Shown: positions 34,429-42,336 of the stretch, one piece after another | How the letters are laid out: every line of letters starts with the position of its first letter | How positions within the stretch are numbered: position 1 is the stretch's first letter | From: Allohahella sp002354735 | GTDB lineage: Bacteria > Pseudomonadota > Gammaproteobacteria > Pseudomonadales > Oleiphilaceae | Assembly (NCBI RefSeq): GCF_047946665.1 | Contig: NZ_CP172312.1 | Span: forward strand, 3,968,001 to 4,032,000 | Direction of reading: 5' to 3' | DNA length: 64,000 bases | Program-made: the position numbers and the translations under genes | The notes under the pieces: generated by a model | The model's input: only the letters and a program-made list of their open reading frames with translations | What the model was told of the DNA's origin: nothing | The model's database searches: none

Positions 34429-36852
34429 TCAAAGTGTTTCGTAGGGGTCGATGTCGAGCGACCAGCTAAATGGCTGGTTGCGGCCGGTTCGTCCCGGCAG
34501 TTGCAGCGCCCGGGAACGGGGGCGATCTGGGGACGCGGGCTGATTCATCAATCCGGTGATCAAGCTGCGTAGGGTAGCGCGCTTTGACGCAATCAACCAG
34601 AGCAGACCGTGATGACGGTTTTTCTTCCGCGCCAGAACGGCGGGGAAGGGCCCATGCACTGTGATGCCATCGCCCAGGTTCTCCTGGGTTATAACCGTCT
34701 TCAGTTGCGAGGCCAGCAAAGCCATGCCCTGCTGGAGATGCACTTCTGATGCGGCCTCGGCCCGAATGACCGCCATCGAAGAAAATGGCGGCATCGACAG
34801 CTGTCGGCGTAGATCCAGCTCGTTGAGCGCGAACTGCCGATAGTCCTGTGCCAGTAGCTGTGTGATGAGCGGGTGCGAGGGCAGGCGGGTCTGCACCAGA
34901 ACCCGTCCAGCATGTTCACCGCGGCCGACTCGTCCACAGACCTGGGTCAGCAGCTGCATTGCCCGTTCGGACGCGCGGAGGTCGCCGCTGAACAGGGCGC
35001 CATCGGCATCCATGATGACTGCGAGCGTCAGATCAGGAAAGTCGTGGCCTTTTGCCAGCATCTGCGTGCCCAGTAATACGCAGGGCTCTCCGGCTTTGAC
35101 CAGCTCGAGCTTGTCGTGCAAAGCCGTGGTGCTGCCGATGGTATCCCGATCGACCCTGACGACAGGCACGTCGTCGCCCACCAGTGCCTGAAGCGCCTCC
35201 TCTGCGTGCTCTGTGCCGCTACCCAGCGGCACCAGCGAAGTGCTCGTGCACTCGGGGCAAACAGTCGGGAGTCTCAATCGCAAATCACAATGGTGGCAGC
35301 GCAGGCTGGCGTCATGTCGGTGCAGCGTGAGACGACTATCACATCGGCTGCACCCGGCGATCCAGCCGCAGCTCTGACAGAAGAGCGCTGGCGCATAGCC
35401 GCGTCTGTTCAGAAAGACCAGCACCTGGTGTCTGGCCTGCAGCGCCTGCAAAATGGCTCTCGAGGCCGGGTCGGAGAGGCCGCCTGTCAGTTTGCGGCTG
35501 CGAATGTTGACGAGCTCGATCTGCGGGCGTGCAAAGGCTGCAGTCCGGTGCCGCAGGCGCAGCAGGCGATAACGACCACTTTCGGCGTTTTGTAGAGACT
35601 CGAGCGAGGGTGTGGCGGAACCAAGCACCACAGGGCAGCCCTGATTGCTGGCGCGAACGACCGCAAGATCACGGGCGTTGAAGCGGCAGTTGTCCTGCTG
35701 CTTGAAGGAGCTGTCGTGCTCTTCGTCGACAACAACCAGCGCAAGCTGGGTAAAGCTGAGGAAGATGGCGGATCGGGTGCCGACGACGATGGGTTTCTTC
35801 TTCAGTCGAATGTCGTTCCAGGCTAACAGGCGCTGCTTGTCGGTGATTCCGCTGTGATACACGCAGACCAGTCCCGGGAAGCGCTGTTCGAAACGGGCGG
35901 TCAGCTGCGGTGTCAGGGATATTTCCGGCACCAGGATGAGCGCCTGGCGACCCGCCGCAATGAGCCGGTCCAGCGCTGCCAGATACACCTCGGTCTTGCC
36001 GCTACCGGTAAGACCGTCCAGCAGAAAGGCGGCAAATTTGCCGTCGCTACCAACTATCTCATCGACGGCGGTTTGCTGCTCGGCATTGAGTGCGTGTCCT
36101 GCAGAGTTTACGTCGCTCGCATCTGGAGGATCTGCCGAAAGTGCTACCGGCTGGAGAGCCAGTTCATCGATAGTCACGGCCTCGATGACCCCGGCTGATT
36201 CCAGGGCGGTGAACTGTGCCTTGCCGAAGCCGAGCTCACGCAAGTTTTTTTGCGCCGACCGACGAGCAGGTGCTGCCTGCAGATGTCCGAGCAGCTCTCG
36301 CTGTTTCCGACCCTGTGCCAGGTTGGTGGCGCCGCTGGATGGGAGGGATTCACGCAGCTGCCAGTAGCGCACACTGAGCCACTCACGACTCTGCTGCAGC
36401 CGGGAGCTGGTTCTGAGCGCGGGCGGCAAGGCCAGTTGCAGTAGTTCTCCCGCAGCCGAGCAATAATAGCGGGCTGTCCATAGCATGAGATCGAGGGTCT
36501 GCTCGGCGAGCAGAGGAATGGTATCGAGCACCATTTCTACTGGCCTTAGCTTCGAGCAGTCGAGCTGCGCTGTCACCGGAACAATACTGTCGACAATGCC
36601 AACCAGCCTACGATTGTTCACGCTGACCACCACTCTGGCACCACGCTGCGGCCGAGCGTCGGCAAGCCCATCAGCAGGCCCATCCGCTGCTACGTACAGA
36701 TAACTGAGTGGCGTCCTGAAAGGCAAGGGGACCCAGACTTCAACGATCAGGCTCTGAACTGAATGGCTGGCTACAGATTGAACAGGCTTGCTTATCTCCT
36801 GGCTTCTGGTATCATCCGCCCTCATTTTTTCTGATGCGATAGCATTACGCAT
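34429..36852 (-). CDS. priA: Primosomal replication restart helicase PriA
   Basis: DEXH-type 3' to 5' helicase that reloads the replisome at stalled forks. After an N-terminal DNA-binding domain (WVPLPFRTPLSYLYVAADG onward), it carries Walker A LTGSGKTEVYLAAL, VPEISLTPQLTARFEQRFP, GTRSAIFLSF, the DEEHDSSFKQQ motif, GSATPSLESL, and a zinc-binding insert with four CxxC-type pairs (CQSCGWIAGCSRC ... CHHCDLRL ... CPEC), then TQMLAKGHDFPDLTLAVIMDAD and QVCGRVGRGEHAGRVLVQT. At 807 residues it is about 70 longer than E. coli PriA, largely an N-terminal extension; 36825 is an alternative ATG. Neither candidate start shows a clear ribosome-binding site. Confidence 0.96.
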   Translation of the reverse strand: MRNAIASEKMRADDTRSQEISKPVQSVASHSVQSLIVEVWVPLPFRTPLSYLYVAADGPADGLADARPQRGARVVVSVNNRRLVGIVDSIVPVTAQLDCSKLRPVEMVLDTIPLLAEQTLDLMLWTARYYCSAAGELLQLALPPALRTSSRLQQSREWLSVRYWQLRESLPSSGATNLAQGRKQRELLGHLQAAPARRSAQKNLRELGFGKAQFTALESAGVIEAVTIDELALQPVALSADPPDASDVNSAGHALNAEQQTAVDEIVGSDGKFAAFLLDGLTGSGKTEVYLAALDRLIAAGRQALILVPEISLTPQLTARFEQRFPGLVCVYHSGITDKQRLLAWNDIRLKKKPIVVGTRSAIFLSFTQLALVVVDEEHDSSFKQQDNCRFNARDLAVVRASNQGCPVVLGSATPSLESLQNAESGRYRLLRLRHRTAAFARPQIELVNIRSRKLTGGLSDPASRAILQALQARHQVLVFLNRRGYAPALFCQSCGWIAGCSRCDSRLTLHRHDASLRCHHCDLRLRLPTVCPECTSTSLVPLGSGTEHAEEALQALVGDDVPVVRVDRDTIGSTTALHDKLELVKAGEPCVLLGTQMLAKGHDFPDLTLAVIMDADGALFSGDLRASERAMQLLTQVCGRVGRGEHAGRVLVQTRLPSHPLITQLLAQDYRQFALNELDLRRQLSMPPFSSMAVIRAEAASEVHLQQGMALLASQLKTVITQENLGDGITVHGPFPAVLARKKNRHHGLLWLIASKRATLRSLITGLMNQPASPDRPRSRALQLPGRTGRNQPFSWSLDIDPYETL

Positions 36853-36957
36853 TTGGGAAATTGCGGTGCCTCACAATCCCGGCAACGCGCTGCAGTATGC
36901 TGCAGACGTGGTCCACTGATGGGGTAGCGGCAAACCACTTTCACAAGGTGTATCTCC

Positions 36958-37194
36958 ATGAAGCCAAATATTCATCCGAAGTACGAAGAAATTACTGCGA
37001 CCTGCAGTTGCGGCAATGTTATCAAAACCAAGTCCACGGTTGGCAAAGACTTGCTCCTGGACGTCTGCTCAGCTTGCCATCCGTTTTACACCGGCAAGCA
37101 GAAGGTTCTCGACACCGGCGGCAGAATAGACAAGTTCAACAAGCGTTTCGGTGGCCGAATCAGCAGCGGCAAGCCAGCGGATAGTGCCAGTTAA
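36958..37194 (+). CDS. rpmE: 50S ribosomal protein L31 (zinc-binding form)
   Basis: A 78-residue L31 with the zinc ligands Cys16, Cys18, Cys37 and Cys40 (CSC and CSACHPFYTGKQK), so this is the C-plus, zinc-dependent paralogue rather than the YkgM type. It starts MKPNIHPKYEEITATC, with AAGGTG upstream. It is divergent from priA, the same pairing as in Pseudomonas, and followed by a strong terminator. Confidence 0.98.
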   Translation: MKPNIHPKYEEITATCSCGNVIKTKSTVGKDLLLDVCSACHPFYTGKQKVLDTGGRIDKFNKRFGGRISSGKPADSAS

Positions 37195-37218
37195 GCTGAC
37201 GAAACCAGAAATGTAAAA

Positions 37219-37256
37219 AAACCCCTGACGGTCTGACCGGGCAGGGGTTTTTATTT
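37219..37256 (+). terminator. Rho-independent terminator of rpmE
   Basis: Arms AACCCCTG (about 37219-37227) and CAGGGGTT (about 37242-37250) enclose a 14-base loop, followed by TTTTTATTTT. A run of A on the 5' side allows some activity in the other direction too. Confidence 0.9.
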
Positions 37257-37357
37257 TCTGGCCTTTTTGTAATTCGTATTTGCTTCATCTTCTTTACGAA
37301 TCGCCGCTACTATGGAAGTCTTAGAGTACTATTACTTTCCATTAAGGTCTTAATGCT

Positions 37358-38023
37358 ATGTCGCTAACGCCATTCAAAACCATGCTGCTTTTTATCGGCA
37401 TGAGCCTCTCTGTTCTGGCCTGTGCTGAAGAAGAAAAGCCTGCTAAAGCCTTCAAGCCCGGTACCCACTACGACGTTCTGCCAGTTGCTGTGCCCACTAG
37501 AAATCCTGAGAAAATCGAAGTCGTAGAGCTGTTCTGGTACGGCTGCCCGCATTGCTACAATTTTGATCCCCTCCTTCAGAAGTGGGCGAAAGAGTTGCCC
37601 GAGCATGTCGATTTCTGGCATTCCCCGGCCGCGTTCAACGATACCTGGAAGCTGCACGCGCAGGCGTATTACACCTTCAAGGCGCTGAAGATAGCCGACA
37701 AGATGCATCAGCCGTTCTTCGATGCGTTGGTGAAAGAGCGACGTCAGCTGAACTCTCCGGAAGCGATTGCTGATTTCGTGGCGAGTAACGGTGGCGATCG
37801 CGAGCAGTTCCTGAAAGCCTTCTACTCCTTCAGTGTCAAGTCGCAGACAGCTCAGGCTGAAAAGCGCGGTATGAGCTACCGGGCCACCGGTGTGCCAGCT
37901 TTGATTGTGAACGGCAAGTATCGCATCGCGTCTACTGTGCCTGGTGGTTTCGAGGGCATGTTGGAGATTGCAGACTTCCTCATTGCCAAAGAGCGAAAAG
38001 CTGCCGCCAAGACCGGCGGTTAG
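37358..38023 (+). CDS. dsbA: Thiol:disulfide interchange protein DsbA
   Basis: Periplasmic disulfide-bond oxidase. The 221-residue protein has a signal sequence (about residues 8-22), then ELFWYGCPHCYNFDPLLQKW with the active-site Cys63-Pro-His-Cys66, a helical insert, and the cis-proline region TGVPALIVNGKYRI. The signal region ends SVLACAEEEK; the Cys22 could be a lipidation site, though a Leu at -2 is unusual, so it may simply be a signal peptidase I substrate. Followed 12 bases later by the EEP gene, as with dsbA in Pseudomonas. Confidence 0.95.
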   Translation: MSLTPFKTMLLFIGMSLSVLACAEEEKPAKAFKPGTHYDVLPVAVPTRNPEKIEVVELFWYGCPHCYNFDPLLQKWAKELPEHVDFWHSPAAFNDTWKLHAQAYYTFKALKIADKMHQPFFDALVKERRQLNSPEAIADFVASNGGDREQFLKAFYSFSVKSQTAQAEKRGMSYRATGVPALIVNGKYRIASTVPGGFEGMLEIADFLIAKERKAAAKTGG

Positions 38024-38035
38024 TGCTCTGTTCCA

Positions 38036-38947
38036 ATGAGTGAGAAATCGGAGTCCAAGGCGGCCCTGTCTCGTCTGAGAGGGCGGCTCAACCAGCCGTT
38101 CTCAGGGCGTGCAGATTTTCTGCATGCCTGCAGTTTCGTGCCTGGACGCTCGCAGTCGCTGTCGTCCGAGTCGCCCAGCGGAGATTCGAAGCGGCTCCTT
38201 GCAGAGAACTTCCGGTCGCTTAGGTTGCTGAGCTTCAATATCCAGGTAGGCATCACCACACAATCATACCGGCACTACGTAACGCGAAGCTGGCAGCACC
38301 TGCTGCCGAGTCGACGGCGTGCGCCTGCGCTCGATAGTGTGGCTCAGCTGCTGCGGGAATACGACATCATCGCGCTACAGGAGGTAGATGGTGGCAGTAT
38401 TCGGAGTGATCGAACCAATCAGGTGGCTTACCTGGCCGAGCACAGCGGCCACGCCTATTGGTATCAGCAGTTGAATCGCAATCTGGGTGCGGTGGCCCAG
38501 CATAGCAACGGTCTGGTAAGTCGATATGAGCCCCTGCACGTGGAGCCGCACCGTCTGCCCGGCTTCCTGCCGGGACGTGGGTGTATGCTCGGCTTTTTCG
38601 GCTCTACCCGCGATCCGCTGGTTGTAGTTAACCTGCATCTGGCGCTGAGCCTGCCGGCGCAGGTCAGACAACTTGACTATCTCTACTCCATCATCGCTGA
38701 GTATAACCACATCGTCATCATGGGCGATATGAACAACAGCCTCACAACCCTGATCGCCCAGTCGAAGCTTTCCAAGCTGGATCTGCATGCCTTGCCCGAG
38801 CTGGCGCCTAGCTTCCCGTCCTGGCGGCCTTCGCGCAGTCTTGATCATGTTGCTGTGAGCAAGTCTCTGACGGTGGAGCGGGCTGGCGTTGTCAATCTGG
38901 CCATATCGGACCATCTGCCGGTCGAAGTGGTGATCAGCAGGAAGTAG
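38036..38947 (+). CDS. Endonuclease/exonuclease/phosphatase (EEP) family protein
   Basis: A 303-residue protein with the EEP fold: LRLLSFNIQVGITTQSYRHY (Asn motif), DIIALQEVDGGS (catalytic Glu), VVNLHLALS (His), VIMGDMNNSL (Asp/Asn pair) and the ending SLDHVAVSKSL ... AISDHLPVEVVI (SDH motif). A 60-residue low-complexity N-terminus precedes it. Substrates of the family range from DNA to phospholipids and inositol phosphates, so the substrate remains open. The dsbA-EEP order is also seen in Pseudomonas, but the link is unexplained. Confidence 0.88.
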   Translation: MSEKSESKAALSRLRGRLNQPFSGRADFLHACSFVPGRSQSLSSESPSGDSKRLLAENFRSLRLLSFNIQVGITTQSYRHYVTRSWQHLLPSRRRAPALDSVAQLLREYDIIALQEVDGGSIRSDRTNQVAYLAEHSGHAYWYQQLNRNLGAVAQHSNGLVSRYEPLHVEPHRLPGFLPGRGCMLGFFGSTRDPLVVVNLHLALSLPAQVRQLDYLYSIIAEYNHIVIMGDMNNSLTTLIAQSKLSKLDLHALPELAPSFPSWRPSRSLDHVAVSKSLTVERAGVVNLAISDHLPVEVVISRK

Positions 38948-38975
38948 TTGGGCAGGAGTGATAGTGCAGAACGCA

Positions 38976-39001
38976 AAAAAGCCGGCAACTGCCGGCTTTT
39001 T
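38976..39001. terminator. Bidirectional terminator between the EEP gene and rpmG
   Basis: GCCGGC (38981-38986) and GCCGGC (38991-38996) pair around a four-base loop and are flanked by an A run on the left and a T run on the right, so the hairpin works for both the plus-strand EEP gene and the minus-strand rpmB-rpmG transcript. Confidence 0.88.
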
Positions 39002-39024
39002 CGTAAGCTCCGAACAAGTAGGTT

Positions 39025-39180
39025 CTACTTGATCTTCGCTTCCTTGTAGTTCACGTGCTTGCGGATGGTGGGATCGAACTTCTTGATCTCCATCTTTTCT
39101 GGCATGTTTCGCTTGTTCTTGGTCGTGGTGTAGAAGTGACCAGTGCCTGCGGACGAAACGAGTCTGATTTTTTCGCGCAT
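39025..39180 (-). CDS. rpmG: 50S ribosomal protein L33
   Basis: A 51-residue ribosomal protein, read MREKIRLVSSAGTGHFYTTT at its start, then NKRNMPEKMEIKKFDPTIRKHV and ending KEAKIK. It lacks the zinc-binding cysteine pairs, so it is the C-minus form. It lies 26 bases downstream of rpmB on the same strand, the universal rpmB-rpmG pair, and ends at the shared hairpin. Confidence 0.97.
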   Translation of the reverse strand: MREKIRLVSSAGTGHFYTTTKNKRNMPEKMEIKKFDPTIRKHVNYKEAKIK

Positions 39181-39206
39181 TCTGCTATTCCTCTAAGGCG
39201 TCTATA

Positions 39207-39443
39207 TTAGACTTTTTCGCCGCGTGCACGCAGCTCGGACAGGACCGTATCGATACCTTTCTTATCGATGATCCGCATTCCTTTGGTAGTGACACGCAAC
39301 TTCACGAAACGCTTCTCGCTTTCGAGCCAGAACCTGTGTGTTTGCAGGTTAGGCAGAAACCGACGACGGGTTCTGTTGTTCGCGTGCGACACATTGTTTC
39401 CGGTTACGGGTCTCTTGCCTGTAACCTGACACACTCTAGACAT
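39207..39443 (-). CDS. rpmB: 50S ribosomal protein L28
   Basis: A 78-residue ribosomal protein starting MSRVCQVTGKRPVTGNNVSHANN, with the RRRFLPNLQTHRFWLESEKRFVKLRV core typical of proteobacterial L28. ATG at 39443 is the start; the upstream in-frame extension to 39482 is not homologous. It is co-transcribed with rpmG. Confidence 0.98.
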   Translation of the reverse strand: MSRVCQVTGKRPVTGNNVSHANNRTRRRFLPNLQTHRFWLESEKRFVKLRVTTKGMRIIDKKGIDTVLSELRARGEKV

Positions 39444-39570
39444 CGCTATTACTCCAGCTGGGTTGTCAGGGCTTGCTGACAAGGCACGATATTCGCCAAA
39501 ACGGGGACTGAAAAATCAGCGCCGGACAGCGAACAGGCAAGCCATAACCCTGGTAAAATTTGAGCGCGAC

Positions 39571-39599
39571 TTTATATCAAACCTAGCTCAACTAAGCAA
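39571..39599 (-). promoter_or_regulatory. Sigma-70-type promoter of rpmB-rpmG
   Basis: On the minus strand TTGCTT and TATAAA are separated by exactly 17 bases. It sits about 130 bases upstream of rpmB and reads toward it. Confidence 0.5.
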
Positions 39600-39636
39600 G
39601 GCATCTGTTCAATGCCGATCTTGAATCGTGCTGCCT

Positions 39637-40314
39637 TCACAGCAGGCCGAGCTCTGAAAATGAGCTGACGACGGGGTCGCCCACCACCAGGTGATCGAGA
39701 AGACGAACATCAATCAGCTGGAGCGCCTTCTGCAGATCGCGGGTGATGGCAATGTCCGACTGGCTCGGCTCGGAAATGCCACTGGGATGATTGTGGCCGA
39801 CGATGAGTGCGGCCGCATTGTACTGCAGGCATCGCCGTACCACTTCTCGCAAATGAACCTGGGCGCTATTGATGGTGCCGTTGAACAGGTGTTCAAAGCG
39901 GATCATTTCGTGTTGATTGTTGAGGAAGAGGACCGCGAAAACCTCGTTGGGCTGATGCCGCAACTCAGACTTGAACAGCAGCTTGCTGGCGGCGCTGCTG
40001 GTGAGCGATTCGCCGCGCGGTCGCTCGGATTTGAGATAACGCCGGCTGAGTTCGAGAATGGCATTGAGCTGCGCACTCTTGGCAAGCCCGATGCCATTGA
40101 CCTGACGTAGCTGCTCGGGCGTGGCATCGAACAACTGGCGAAGACCGCCAAAATGCGTAAGCAGGTTGAGACCAAGATCCAGTGCGCTGAGCGAACGGGT
40201 GCCACTGCCGATGAAGAGGGCGAGCAGTTCGGCGTCGGACAGCGCGCCAGCGCCACGAGCAGCCAGTTTTTCGCGCGGCCGCTCACTGGGCGGCCATTGC
40301 AGGATAGACATCAT
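39637..40314 (-). CDS. radC: RadC/JAB-domain protein
   Basis: A 225-residue protein: an N-terminal helix-hairpin-helix part (PREKLAARGAGALSDAELLALFIGSGT, VNGIGLAKSAQLNAILELSRR) and a C-terminal JAMM metalloprotease-like domain with the His-x-His-x7-Ser-x2-Asp signature in GHNHPSGISEPSQSD and the upstream Glu. The name is historical (no proven radiation-repair role). ATG at 40314 (or 40311) is chosen because it follows AAGGA and places SERPREKL at the usual distance; the frame is open to 40383. It is divergent from coaBC, as in Pseudomonas and E. coli. Confidence 0.95.
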   Translation of the reverse strand: MMSILQWPPSERPREKLAARGAGALSDAELLALFIGSGTRSLSALDLGLNLLTHFGGLRQLFDATPEQLRQVNGIGLAKSAQLNAILELSRRYLKSERPRGESLTSSAASKLLFKSELRHQPNEVFAVLFLNNQHEMIRFEHLFNGTINSAQVHLREVVRRCLQYNAAALIVGHNHPSGISEPSQSDIAITRDLQKALQLIDVRLLDHLVVGDPVVSSFSELGLL

Positions 40315-40425
40315 TACATCCTTGTAGTGTCGATCGGAGAAAAGCGGGCGAATTTTAGCAGAGGGAAAGGTGTGGTTGTACAAAATTCGACCTGCGACCG
40401 TCGCCTAATTGTCAGGTTGCTTTCC

Positions 40426-40439
40426 AAAATCCGGATTTT
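40426..40439. promoter_or_regulatory. Perfect 14-bp palindrome in the radC/coaBC divergent region
   Basis: AAAATCCGGATTTT is a perfect dyad. It lies 112 bases before radC and about 90 before coaBC. A TATAAG at 40447 just downstream could be a -10 element. It may be an operator; no other copy was noticed in the window. Confidence 0.3.
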
Positions 40440-40529
40440 AGGCCAGTATAAGAAGTACTTTTCGGGCGTAAATCCATGGGAAAGAGCGATTTAACCCCGG
40501 CTTCTATCCAAGCCCAAAGAGAACAGTCA

Positions 40530-41825
40530 ATGGCGCCAGAGGCATGGCAATCCAAGCGGGTCCTTCTTGCCGTGACCGGCGGTATAGCTGCTTACAAGAG
40601 CGCGCTGTTGGCGCGGCTGCTTGTGAAGGCCGGGGCAGATGTCCAGGTGCTCATGACGGCAGGCGCGCACGCGTTTATCCAGCCACTGACGTTTCAGGCG
40701 CTCACCGGGCGCGCAGTCAGAAGCGATCTGCTCGATGAGCAGGCCGAGCAGGGTATGGGGCATATCGAGCTTGCCCGCTGGCCCGATCTTGTCATCATTG
40801 CCCCGGCAAGTGCCGATGTCATGGCCAGAGCGGCGGCGGGCATGGCTGATGATCTACTGACCACCGTGCTGCTGGCCACCCGGAAGCAGGTGTTCTGGGT
40901 TCCGGCCATGAATCAGGCGATGTGGTCGCATCCGCTGACACAGCGAAATCGAACCGTCCTTGCCGCAGTGCCCTTCTATACTATGCTCGATACTGCTGAG
41001 GGTGCCCAGGCCTGTGGCGAGACAGGACCGGGACGCATGCTTGAGCCTGAAGACATCATGACCCTGATTTCAGCAACCCTGTCCCCGGCAGACAGCACGC
41101 GACTACACTCGGGGCCGGGGCCGATATCGGATGGCCTGCTCAGTGGCCACCGGGTTGTGATCACAGCGGGACCGACGCGAGAGTATATCGATCCGGTCCG
41201 TTTCGTCAGCAATGAAAGCAGCGGAAGAATGGGTTATGCGCTTGCCGCCGCTGCTGTCGCCGCTGGCGCAGATGTGACTCTCATATCGGGACCTGTAGGC
41301 ATTCCCGCGCCAGACGGTGTGCATCTCCGGTCAGTGACTTCAGCCGAACAGATGTTGCAGGCGGCGCTGATGGCCACAGCTGATGGCTGTGAGATTTTCA
41401 TCGCTGCGGCAGCGGTAGCAGATTATCGACCAGCCAGGCCGGCGGGCCAGAAGCTCAAGAAGCAGGCTGCCGCCGTGCAACTCTCACAGCTGGAGCTGGT
41501 TGAGAATCCCGACGTACTGAAGTCAGTAGCCGACTCGGGCAATGCGGCCTATCTCGTAGGATTTGCGGCAGAGACGGAGCAGTTGGCAGAGCACGCCCGC
41601 AGTAAGCTGACACGCAAGGGTATCGATCTCATCGTCGCCAACGACGTGTCACGGACGGATATCGGCTTCAATAGTGATTTCAATGAGGTGCTGCTGATCG
41701 ATCACCAGCAGACGCAGCGCCTGGAAAGGCAATCGAAGAGACAGCTCGGACAGAACCTGCTGCTGCAGATCGTTGACCGGTGGCGGCTCAAGAATGAAGA
41801 CGGCACGTCCGGCAGAGGTAAATGA
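40530..41825 (+). CDS. coaBC: Bifunctional phosphopantothenoylcysteine decarboxylase/synthetase CoaBC
   Basis: Makes 4'-phosphopantetheine from phosphopantothenate in two steps. The N-terminal CoaC flavoprotein domain (about 1-180) has VTGGIAAYKSALLARLL, HIELARWPDLVIIAPASADVMARAAAGMADDLL, PAMNQAMWSHPLTQRN and ACGETGPGRM (active-site Cys). The CoaB domain (about 210-430) has VITAGPTREYIDPVRFVSNESSGRMGYALA, AAAVADYRP and VGFAAETEQL, IVANDVSRTDIGFNSDFNEV. ATG at 40530 (AAAGAGAA upstream) gives 431 residues; ATG at 40476 is an 18-residue longer alternative. Confidence 0.97.
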   Translation: MAPEAWQSKRVLLAVTGGIAAYKSALLARLLVKAGADVQVLMTAGAHAFIQPLTFQALTGRAVRSDLLDEQAEQGMGHIELARWPDLVIIAPASADVMARAAAGMADDLLTTVLLATRKQVFWVPAMNQAMWSHPLTQRNRTVLAAVPFYTMLDTAEGAQACGETGPGRMLEPEDIMTLISATLSPADSTRLHSGPGPISDGLLSGHRVVITAGPTREYIDPVRFVSNESSGRMGYALAAAAVAAGADVTLISGPVGIPAPDGVHLRSVTSAEQMLQAALMATADGCEIFIAAAAVADYRPARPAGQKLKKQAAAVQLSQLELVENPDVLKSVADSGNAAYLVGFAAETEQLAEHARSKLTRKGIDLIVANDVSRTDIGFNSDFNEVLLIDHQQTQRLERQSKRQLGQNLLLQIVDRWRLKNEDGTSGRGK

Positions 41826-41859
41826 TTCGAATGAGCAGAACAACAGGTAAGACAAGCCT

Positions 41860-42333
41860 ATGAGCAGACGCAAGCTTCAGGTCAGAATACTTGATGACAA
41901 GATCGGGAGTGCCATTCCCATGCCTGCCTACGCGACTGACGGTTCTGCGGGGCTCGACCTGCGAGCCTGTCTGAGCGAAGCGGTCAGTATCGAGCCGGGG
42001 GAGACGATCCTGATTCCTACCGGGCTGGCTGTCCATATCGCCGATCCGGGGCTGGCCGCCATGATCCTGCCCCGCTCCGGCCTGGGCCACAAGCATGGCA
42101 TCGTGCTGGGCAATCTGACAGGTTTGATCGACTCAGACTACCAGGGCGAACTGATGATCTCCTGCTGGAACAGAGGCACCACGAGCTTCGAAATCGAGCC
42201 CGGCAGTAGAATAGCCCAGATGATCGTCGTGCCGGTGGTCCAGGTTGATTTCGAAATCACCGATGCCTTTTCCAATGGCAACTCTGAGGCCAGCCGGGGA
42301 ACCGGTGGCTTCGGCTCAACAGGCAGGGCGTAA
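41860..42333 (+). CDS. dut: dUTP diphosphatase (dUTPase)
   Basis: Hydrolyses dUTP to dUMP and pyrophosphate, keeping uracil out of DNA. The 157-residue trimeric enzyme shows all five dUTPase motifs: TDGSAGLDLRACL, MILPRSGLGHKHGIVLGN, GLIDSDYQGELM, GSRIAQMIVVPV and the C-terminal RGTGGFGSTGR loop that closes over the nucleotide. It lies 34 bases after coaBC and ends three bases before algC, in the conserved coaBC-dut-algC order. Confidence 0.98.
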   Translation: MSRRKLQVRILDDKIGSAIPMPAYATDGSAGLDLRACLSEAVSIEPGETILIPTGLAVHIADPGLAAMILPRSGLGHKHGIVLGNLTGLIDSDYQGELMISCWNRGTTSFEIEPGSRIAQMIVVPVVQVDFEITDAFSNGNSEASRGTGGFGSTGRA

Positions 42334-42336
42334 ACC

